The notes under the pieces: model-generated | The model's database searches: none | Told to the model about the DNA's origin: nothing | Seen by the model: only the letters and a program-made list of their open reading frames with translations | Shown: positions 1 to 4,119 of the stretch, piece by piece | Position numbering within the stretch: position 1 is the first letter of the stretch | How the letters are laid out: each line of letters begins with the position of its first letter | Program-made: the position numbers and the translations under genes | Assembly (NCBI GenBank): GCA_964627045.1 | Contig: CAZVIK010000266.1 | Location: 1 to 5,128, forward strand | Origin: CAZVIK01 sp964627045 | GTDB lineage: Bacteria > Acidobacteriota > Terriglobia > Bryobacterales > Bryobacteraceae | Direction of reading: 5' to 3' | Length of the DNA: 5,128 bases

Positions 1-38
1 CGAGTGGAGCAACTCGCTCCGGGCCCGCGCCCCCCGGC

Positions 39-75
39 AAAGGGCCGGTGCCTGGTGGCTGCCACCGGCCTCTTT
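39..75. terminator. Candidate bidirectional intrinsic terminator
   Basis: GGCCGGTG (43-50) pairs perfectly with CACCGGCC (63-70) around a 12-base loop. Outside this stem AAAG (39-42) can pair with CTTT (72-75) past a single bulged T at 71. The arms therefore end in short T runs whichever strand is transcribed. The hairpin lies about 40 bases beyond the stop codon of the minus-strand uracil-DNA-glycosylase-like gene, where a terminator would be expected. The T tail is short (CTTT), which is common for terminators of high-GC bacteria. An internal GGTGGC/GCCACC pairing could compete with the main stem. The symmetric flanks suggest it could also stop a plus-strand transcript arriving from the left. 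Activity is inferred from structure only. Confidence 0.6.
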
Positions 76-115
76 CTCTGCCCGAGGGCTGGGCCCCTCA
101 GGACAGCGTTCGCGG

Positions 116-745
116 CTATCCGCTCAGGGCCTTGGCCTTGTGGAGGCTGGCGAGGAGTTCGTCGCGTTTGCCGGGTTGGTTCATCGCCTGGTTGGAGAAG
201 TGCCAGCTGGGGATCACAGTGAGGTCGCGCTGGTGGTAGCCCGACAGGTGGGTGTTCCACCCGCGCTGAGCGGCGAGGCCAGCGAGCAGCACCACCTGAA
301 GGTCTGGGAGCAGATCGAGCAGGCCGCGCAGTGCGGTGGCGCCGCGGGCGAGATCGTAGGCGGTGGGCTTCACGTCGGCAGCGCCGAGGTACCACGGCAC
401 CATGTTCCACAACAGCACGCCGTCGTGGAGTCCGGCCTCGGCGCGCAATCGCCAAGCGTTCTCCGCGGTGGGGTCGTCGTGGTCGACCGAGACGAACCCG
501 GAGCTGGTGGCCGAGGTGCGGGGGTTGGTCTTCGGCCCCGGGGCCTCCGCGACGATCAGCACCCGGGCACCGACGCCCGCCTCCGCCGGATCGAAGTGGG
601 GCAGGAACGTTCCAAGACCCCACCGGGTGGCCAGCCCGGCTCCCCACTCCCGCAACACCTGAACAGACTCGACGGACTCCAACATCGCGAGCCGCTCGGC
701 CCGCACCGCAGGAGAGCGCATCCCACGCGGCGCCTTCAGGAACAT
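116..745 (-). CDS. Uracil-DNA glycosylase superfamily protein
   Basis: A 209-residue protein with the signatures of the uracil-DNA glycosylase fold. A strand ending in VAEAPGP (residues 65-71) resembles motif 1 of family 4/5 enzymes (GEAPG). A conserved FVSVDHDDPTAENAW stretch (84-98) follows, then LLWNMVPWYLG (111-121) with a central Asn, a hydrophobic strand VVLLAG (151-156), and PSWHFSNQAMN (179-189). The last occupies the place of the family's HPS-type DNA-intercalation motif, with His182 and Ser184. Enzymes of this fold flip out a damaged or modified base and cut its glycosidic bond in the cytoplasm, mostly for base-excision repair. The substrate here cannot be read from sequence; motif 1 lacks the Glu typical of family 4 (GEAPGxxE). 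I kept the ATG at 745, preceded by a weak AGGA about 8 bases upstream; the ATG at 721 is an alternative start. The gene stands 105 bases downstream of the helical-protein gene on the same strand, so it may be co-transcribed or have its own promoter. Some members of the superfamily act against phages with modified DNA, which would fit the neighbourhood but is not shown here. Confidence 0.85.
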   Translation of the reverse strand: MFLKAPRGMRSPAVRAERLAMLESVESVQVLREWGAGLATRWGLGTFLPHFDPAEAGVGARVLIVAEAPGPKTNPRTSATSSGFVSVDHDDPTAENAWRLRAEAGLHDGVLLWNMVPWYLGAADVKPTAYDLARGATALRGLLDLLPDLQVVLLAGLAAQRGWNTHLSGYHQRDLTVIPSWHFSNQAMNQPGKRDELLASLHKAKALSG

Positions 746-799
746 CCGACCATCCTACGAACACCAGATGACCACGCCGGGTGCCACCGTGAGGGTATT

Positions 800-834
800 T
801 GTTGTGATTGCCCGCATTGGTAGGAATCACAACA
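800..834. repeat. 10-bp inverted repeat, possible operator
   Basis: TGTTGTGATT (800-809) is exactly complementary to AATCACAACA (825-834), with a 15-base spacer. It lies in the 105-base space between the helical-protein stop (851) and the uracil-DNA-glycosylase-like start (745) and is clearly more AT-rich than its surroundings. Neither strand shows a T run after the second arm, so an intrinsic terminator is unlikely. A dimeric regulator binding two half-sites, controlling the downstream glycosylase-like gene, is the more natural reading. No convincing -35/-10 pair was identified around it. The function is inferred. Confidence 0.45.
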
Positions 835-850
835 TTGAGACTCGTGAGAT

Positions 851-1517
851 TCACCCGTTCCAGGATGAGTGGAAGCCGTAGATGTCCAGCACCTTCGCGA
901 CCGGCAAGGGGCGATCGGTGGGTTTGCCTGTGCTGAGGCTCCAGACCCTGTGAGCGTGACGGACGGTCTCGATCTCGTTCGTGTGTGTGTCGTAGACCGT
1001 GTGCAGCATCCGGAGCGCGTCAGCGTTCGCTCGTCCCCAGGCGGCCCGCTCGCTTCGGGNNNNNNNNNNAGTCGAAGGATGGGATGCAGCCCCAGACACC
1101 CATCATCACCTTGCTGATGAGGGTCAGGCTGCGTCCACCATCAGGCAGGAGCGCCTCTCGTAGATCGGCCCAAACCGTCTCGTACTGTGCGCAGCGCTTT
1201 TGGTCGAGGTAGGCGGGGACGTCCCAGCCCCGCATGGTGGGGTTGTGGTGTTCGATGACCTCGATCACGGGTCTGTAGTGCAGGGCGTTGGTGTTCTTGA
1301 AGAGGTAGGACGAGCCCCGCAACATTCCCCAGGAAGCCAGGTAGTAGCCGAGGTGAAGGCAGGACAGTTCCATGTCCTCGGTGGGGCAGGGGTGGTCCTG
1401 GAAGTAGTCGTAGCAGAAGTCCCAGGACCGTTCGCGGCGCCGGGACGCGGCACGGTCCCCTTCGCCAAGGAACGCGTCGACGGCAGCCGCGATCTGGCCG
1501 GAGGGAATGTCACGCAT
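851..1517 (-). CDS. Uncharacterised helical protein, interrupted by assembly gap
   Basis: This is one gene read in two pieces. The first 149 residues (1517 down to 1071) run from the ATG to GCIPSFD just before the Ns. The remaining roughly 69 residues resume as RSERAAWGR after the gap and end at a TGA (851-853). The pieces lie in different frames across the 10 placeholder Ns, so if the gene is intact the true gap length is a multiple of three. A strongly family-like core is visible: LHLGYYLASWGMLRGSSYLF (residues 54-73), then PVIEVIEHHNP (83-93), KVMMGVWGCIPSFD (136-149) and, after the gap, ETVRHAHRVWSLS. From memory this is a widespread uncharacterised bacterial family with an LASWGMxRGSSxLxK signature; no enzymatic motif, signal peptide or membrane helix is evident. 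The start is set by AGGAGG (1523-1528), five bases ahead of the ATG and overlapping the stop of the upstream nuclease gene. Nine bases separate the two genes, so co-translation is likely. It may be a partner or regulator of the nuclease; this is inferred from the layout only. Confidence 0.75.
1060..1069. other. Assembly gap (10 N)
   Basis: A run of ten Ns lies inside the helical-protein gene. Ten is a typical placeholder, and the flanking reading frames do not join at that length. An intact gene requires a missing length divisible by three. The missing stretch should encode the segment between the GCIPSFD motif and the RSERAAW segment. Confidence 0.98.
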
Positions 1518-1526
1518 CCGTGCCTC

Positions 1527-1991
1527 CTACGGCGTCCAGGTCCTCGACTCGACCTGACCGTCAGGGCTCAGCAGCACGACGTGGACCGCGGCTGCTTCCA
1601 ATCCTGAGCGGGTTGCCTCCACGAGGGACCGGTACCGCACGTGGTCAGGTAGCACGATCAGTGATTCGCGGCCAGGGTGCGCCTCCCGAAGCATCACCGC
1701 CGCAAGGATCGCTTTGGCGAACCAGTTCCGGGCCTGACCGTTCGGACTGGACCTCTTCCGTTCACCCGCTCGGGACGGATCCTCGTACCCCGAGGAGGGA
1801 AAGCCTTTCACCTCCGCGCCCAGAGTCCGTGCGTCCTTGTGGGCCAAAACATCGACGCCGGGCGCCTTCGTGGCAGTGTCCGCCACCGCATCGATCACCC
1901 ACCCTGAGGCGATCAAGGTCTGGACGAAGACGTCCTGCACGCACCCCTCCCACGGCCAAGTCCTCACCACATCAGACGTTCTTGCCCTCAC
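1527..1991 (-). CDS. PD-(D/E)XK nuclease-fold protein
   Basis: A 154-residue protein whose motif order fits the PD-(D/E)XK (restriction-endonuclease-like) fold. Glu15 lies in an N-terminal helix (WEGCVQDVFVQTLIASGW). Asp47 lies in PGVDVLA, and Glu60 and Lys62 lie in AEVKG, making the D...ExK metal site. A helix follows with QARNWFAKAILAAVMLR (86-102), then a strand with LIVLPD (111-116) and a C-terminal strand pair ending near the VESRTW segment. Such enzymes cut DNA using bound divalent metal; specificity and partners vary widely and the substrate cannot be inferred. The single-domain size is small for a stand-alone restriction enzyme and suggests it works with a partner. The start is a GTG: AAGGAGG (1997-2003) lies five bases before it, the frame closes at a TGA at 2037-2039, and no other usable start lies in between. 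It is the first gene of a tight pair with the helical protein (9-base spacing) and diverges from the Vsr/DUF559-like nuclease gene. An annotator might list it only as a hypothetical protein; the motif assignment is by eye. Confidence 0.78.
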   Translation of the reverse strand: MRARTSDVVRTWPWEGCVQDVFVQTLIASGWVIDAVADTATKAPGVDVLAHKDARTLGAEVKGFPSSGYEDPSRAGERKRSSPNGQARNWFAKAILAAVMLREAHPGRESLIVLPDHVRYRSLVEATRSGLEAAAVHVVLLSPDGQVESRTWTP

Positions 1992-2153
1992 TCGGGCCTC
2001 CTTCTCATTTCCCCATTTGAGTCGAGCGTAGCGATCTCACCACCCGCCCCTTGCTATGAATGCGAATGCGGCCAAAGTGACCCCAGGACGGCCGGGCAGG
2101 CGGAGGGGTCGGCGTACCGCCAGGCGTAGGTGTAGCTGTCAGGGGTGGTGAGC
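1992..2153. promoter_or_regulatory. Divergent intergenic region
   Basis: About 160 bases separate the GTG start of the minus-strand nuclease and the ATG start of the plus-strand nuclease, so promoters for both directions should lie here. The only strong signals are the minus-strand Shine-Dalgarno AAGGAGG (1997-2003) and a weaker plus-strand AGGGG (2141-2145), eight bases before the ATG at 2154. TATGAA (2055-2060) resembles a plus-strand -10 box but has no good -35 partner. No clear operator palindrome was seen. The right half has unexpectedly coding-like composition on the minus strand (see the small ORF at 2054-2155). Confidence 0.4.
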
Positions 2154-2155
2154 AT
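2054..2155 (-). CDS. Possible 33-residue small protein or gene remnant
   Basis: An ATG on the minus strand opens a 33-codon frame (MLTTPDSYTYAWRYADP..., ending at a TAG at 2054-2056) that fills much of the divergent intergenic region. Its codons end almost always in C or G (TAC ACC TAC GCC and so on), and the residue mix (Tyr, Trp, Asp) looks like a real protein segment rather than the Arg/Pro/Ser-rich antisense frames common in this DNA. It lies upstream of, and in the same direction as, the PD-(D/E)XK nuclease gene, and its start overlaps the ATG of the plus-strand nuclease by two bases. The Shine-Dalgarno upstream of it is poor. It could be a leader peptide, a tiny first gene of the operon, the remnant of a displaced gene, or chance in high-GC sequence. 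No family was recognised. Confidence 0.22.
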   Translation of the reverse strand: MLTTPDSYTYAWRYADPSACPAVLGSLWPHSHS

Positions 2156-2768
2156 GATCAGTTCTGTGAACCCCAAGTACGTTCCCCACAACGCCAAGTT
2201 CGGAGATGTGACTCATCACGGGAATCCGGCGACGTCGAAGGTCGAGGAACTCGTTCGCGGCGCCGTTGTTGCCGCTGGGTACAAGGTGCCGGGGCACAAG
2301 GTTGCAGTTTTGTGTCGTCATCCCCACCGCCCCGAGCAACTCATGCCCCTCGCTCCGGATATCGCCCTCGTGGATCACAAGATCGACATCGAGGTAGATC
2401 CGTGCGCCGAAGACCCGTCCGGACGTTGGTCCACTCACCGAGGGGATGAGGAGCGTGATCTCTCGCGTAACGCGCTCATGGAAGAGGCTGGTTGGACGGT
2501 CCTTCGGCTGCGCCTCGGCGCGGAGGAGGGCATGCACATCGGTCCTCGAGATGTGATCGTCGAATCCTCCTCCCTAACAAAAGCTGCCCTCGCGGCACTG
2601 CTACAGGCGCTAGAGGATGAACTGAGCGGCCGACCCCCCAAGGTGCGCGTGGTGAAGAAGGGTAAGAGGCCCGCCGCCCCACAGCGTCGCTCACACGTGG
2701 TTAAAGGCCCCCCCCCCCCCACGGTGGGAAAAAGTGGGGTAAATATGGGTTTTACGGGAAGCCGATAA
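2154..2768 (+). CDS. Vsr/DUF559-like nuclease domain, frameshifted C-terminus
   Basis: From the ATG at 2154 the frame encodes 204 residues before a TAA at 2766-2768. Residues 66-120 carry a restriction-endonuclease-like core of the Vsr/DUF559 kind: APDIALV (67-73), IDIEVDP (77-83, acidic Glu80 and Asp82), His95, then RDLSRNALMEEAGWTVLRLR (101-120). The last matches the common pattern in which an Asp/Arg helix is followed by GW.V.R. Such domains cleave DNA with a bound metal; Vsr itself nicks T:G mismatches, while many relatives are uncharacterised. A basic linker (about 162-182, KVRVVKKGKRPAAPQRR) follows. The frame then enters a C13 tract and continues as implausible sequence to the stop. 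The true continuation is probably the frame at 2743-3270, which needs one base fewer (or two more) between about 2743 and 2768. GTG codons at 2145 and 2148 are alternative starts; AGGGG (2141-2145) favours the ATG at 2154. The gene diverges from the other nuclease. The nuclease-fold call is by motif; the function is unproven. Confidence 0.72.
   Translation: MISSVNPKYVPHNAKFGDVTHHGNPATSKVEELVRGAVVAAGYKVPGHKVAVLCRHPHRPEQLMPLAPDIALVDHKIDIEVDPCAEDPSGRWSTHRGDEERDLSRNALMEEAGWTVLRLRLGAEEGMHIGPRDVIVESSSLTKAALAALLQALEDELSGRPPKVRVVKKGKRPAAPQRRSHVVKGPPPPTVGKSGVNMGFTGSR
2708..2720 (+). repeat. C13 homopolymer inside coding region
   Basis: Thirteen consecutive Cs, followed within 33 bases by A5 (2729-2733), G4 (2736-2739) and T4 (2750-2753). 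The tract lies at the border between the nuclease domain with its basic linker and the displaced C-terminal part of the same gene. Such runs slip in replication and are also misread by sequencing. As written, neither shorter nor longer C tracts alone restore the downstream frame. With one C fewer the reading hits the TAA at 2740, and with one more it enters the third frame. A second change near 2743-2768 is still needed. Confidence 0.9.
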
Positions 2769-3270
2769 ACGCCACAAATTCTCCTGGTACCCCGACCTCG
2801 ACAGTCCAGACTTCCAGCGGCTGCGACTGTGTGTTGGAGGACGCTACCTGTGTACTCATACCAAGCCACCTCTCATCATCGCCGAAGCCGGACTGCAGGA
2901 GCTCCCGAGAACTCAGTGGAAGGAGAAACTCACCGCACTGCTGAAGGACCTGGGGCCCTCTCCGGAAGCGAGGGAGAAATGGCCGTGGGGGCCGTCGCTG
3001 CTTATCCAGCACGACGTCCGCGCAGAGGAACTCGTTGAGTCCTGTGAGTATCGAGCATCGTTGGACCACGCAGGGTTCTACTTCACCTTCAGCGGCTTGC
3101 TCGTGGGTCGCTGGGACGACAGCGAACTACGAACCCGCGACGACGAACCGCTCGCAAGCCTGCATCCCGACGCGGTCACCCTCGGCTACCGCGTGGAACA
3201 GGTTGAATCCTTGGCGGGCTGGTCGGGGTACTACCAGAAGGTCTCAATCGCTCGTGTGTCTCAGCCCTGA
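2743..3270 (+). pseudogene. Displaced C-terminal part of the Vsr/DUF559-like protein
   Basis: An open frame of 175 codons runs from just after a TAA (2740-2742) to a TGA at 3268-3270. It has no ATG, GTG or TTG before the TTG at 3061, so it has no proper start of its own. Its codon use and composition look coding. Recognisable stretches are FSWYPDLDSPDFQRLRL near the beginning, then GGRYLCTHTKPPLIIAEAGL, QWKEKLTALLKDL, KWPWGPSLLI, GFYFTFSGLLVGRWDD and LHPDAVTLGYRVEQVE. This suggests an alpha/beta domain with no known catalytic motif. It directly follows the Vsr/DUF559-like nuclease frame, shifted by +1, and removal of a single base between 2743 and 2768 (for example in the T4 run) would fuse the two into about 371 residues. 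I therefore treat it as the C-terminal half of that gene, broken by a real mutation or a sequence error. Its role may be target recognition or sensing; this is a guess. Confidence 0.62.
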
Positions 3271-3390
3271 TGAGCGTCCACGTCTACTCAACCCGACTGA
3301 CATCCTGACCTAAAGCCCCAGAGTGTCACTCCTGTCTAAAAATGAAGTGGCATGGTATGTTTGGCGCATCGACCTGAAGGAGGAGGCGGC
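3271..3390 (+). promoter_or_regulatory. Probable promoter region of the Xre-ImmA operon
   Basis: This 120-base space should hold the promoter of the two-gene operon that follows. It contains a short perfect palindrome, GAGTG-T-CACTC (3321-3331), suited in size to an Xre-type half-site pair. TATGTT (3356-3361) resembles a -10 box, but the matching -35 (TGTCTA, 17 bases upstream) is weak. The Shine-Dalgarno AAGGAGGAGG (3377-3386) is strong and sets the start at 3391. Autoregulation by the Xre protein through the palindrome is a plausible inference and nothing more. No terminator for the preceding gene was seen. Confidence 0.4.
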
Positions 3391-4119
3391 ATGGATGCGG
3401 GAGCTCAGTGGGTTGTCATGATGTTCGGCGAGGTGGGTCTGACCATCCGTGACCGCATCCCGGAGATGGTTCGTTCCGAGCAGGAACGGATGGCGGATGC
3501 CCAGGACGCGTCGGGTCACAGGAGTCTGAGTGTCTTCGGGCAGTTCTGGCGAGGGATCTTGGAACAGTTCGAGGAGTTCGGCGTGCTCCCTGGTGCGAGC
3601 CTTAAGAATCCGGGCGGCCGGGCCCCCTACCGGGTGCCGGTGATCAACGGTGTCGTGCTTTTCCCATGGCGGTATGGCGACGGTCGCCAAGGCCCAGTTT
3701 CCGAGGTTCCCTTCGCGACGTCCGAAGCTCGCGAAGCGATGTTCAGGATGGGCCCGGTACCGGTGCAAGATGAGTTGGATCTCGACCTTTCCGCGCAAGC
3801 TCCACGCCGAGAAGACGAGCGGGTGCTCACGGCGATGTTGCGCGAGGACAGGTCTGAGGGCGAGTCCCGTCTGAAGGTTGTCGTTGTGGCGATTGCAGCG
3901 TCGACAGCGGGGGTGGAGGACATTACTTGGGGTGAGGTCCGACTGGGGCAGGAGGGGTGCCTCGAGTTCCTGGACGGCGAGAGCCTGCTGCAGAAGGGTG
4001 GACCAACGACCGTGGCCACGGACACCGAGCGGACCTTCCGTGCAGGCGAGCCTCCCCGCAAGGCGCTTCGGTTGCAGGCGGAGCCGGACGAGGCCGAGAG
4101 GGCCGACGGCGATGCGTGA
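3391..4119 (+). CDS. Uncharacterised partner of Xre-ImmA protein
   Basis: A 242-residue soluble protein of unknown function. The ATG at 3391 is chosen over the ATG at 3352 because AAGGAGGAGG (3377-3386) lies four bases ahead of it. Visible parts: an N-terminal helical region (about 7-67, with GQFWRGILEQFEEFG at 50-64); a conserved-looking block GASLKNPGGR then YRVPVINGVVLFPWRYGDG (68-98); an acidic middle (126-158); a beta-rich segment LKVVVVAIAASTAGVEDITWGEV (161-183) followed by CLEFLDGESLL; and a charged, probably disordered C-terminal tail (about 208-242). No catalytic motif, membrane helix or signal peptide is apparent. Its stop overlaps the start of the Xre-ImmA gene by eight bases, so the two are almost certainly translated together. 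Xre-ImmA proteins (COG2856 type) are commonly paired with a small partner that they repress or cleave, so this could be the toxin, effector or regulated protein of the pair. That is inferred from gene order. Confidence 0.75.
   Translation: MDAGAQWVVMMFGEVGLTIRDRIPEMVRSEQERMADAQDASGHRSLSVFGQFWRGILEQFEEFGVLPGASLKNPGGRAPYRVPVINGVVLFPWRYGDGRQGPVSEVPFATSEAREAMFRMGPVPVQDELDLDLSAQAPRREDERVLTAMLREDRSEGESRLKVVVVAIAASTAGVEDITWGEVRLGQEGCLEFLDGESLLQKGGPTTVATDTERTFRAGEPPRKALRLQAEPDEAERADGDA

Noticed and set aside
1..38. A tRNA or other RNA gene end at the left edge (CGAGT...ACTCG mini-hairpin, GC-rich run)
   Set aside because: No TPsiC-like arm, acceptor stem or CCA end can be built on either strand; the segment is too short to classify.
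140..823. A 227-codon plus-strand ORF
   Set aside because: Antisense shadow of the uracil-DNA-glycosylase-like gene, whose fold motifs are clear on the minus strand.
800..834. The inverted repeat as an intrinsic terminator of the nuclease operon
   Set aside because: No T run follows the second arm on either strand, the stem is AT-rich and the loop is long.
1520..2020. A 166-codon plus-strand ORF
   Set aside because: Arg/Pro/Ser-rich antisense frame of the PD-(D/E)XK nuclease gene.
2743..2768. Programmed +1 ribosomal frameshift joining the two halves of the nuclease gene
   Set aside because: The overlap contains no recognised slippery site or convincing stimulatory structure. With a C13 run and stacked homopolymers nearby, mutation or sequencing error is the simpler explanation.
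2139..2869. Two minus-strand ORFs (2139-2537 and 2435-2869) opposite the Vsr/DUF559-like gene
   Set aside because: They lack family motifs and sit opposite a frame with a convincing nuclease signature; ordinary high-GC antisense frames.
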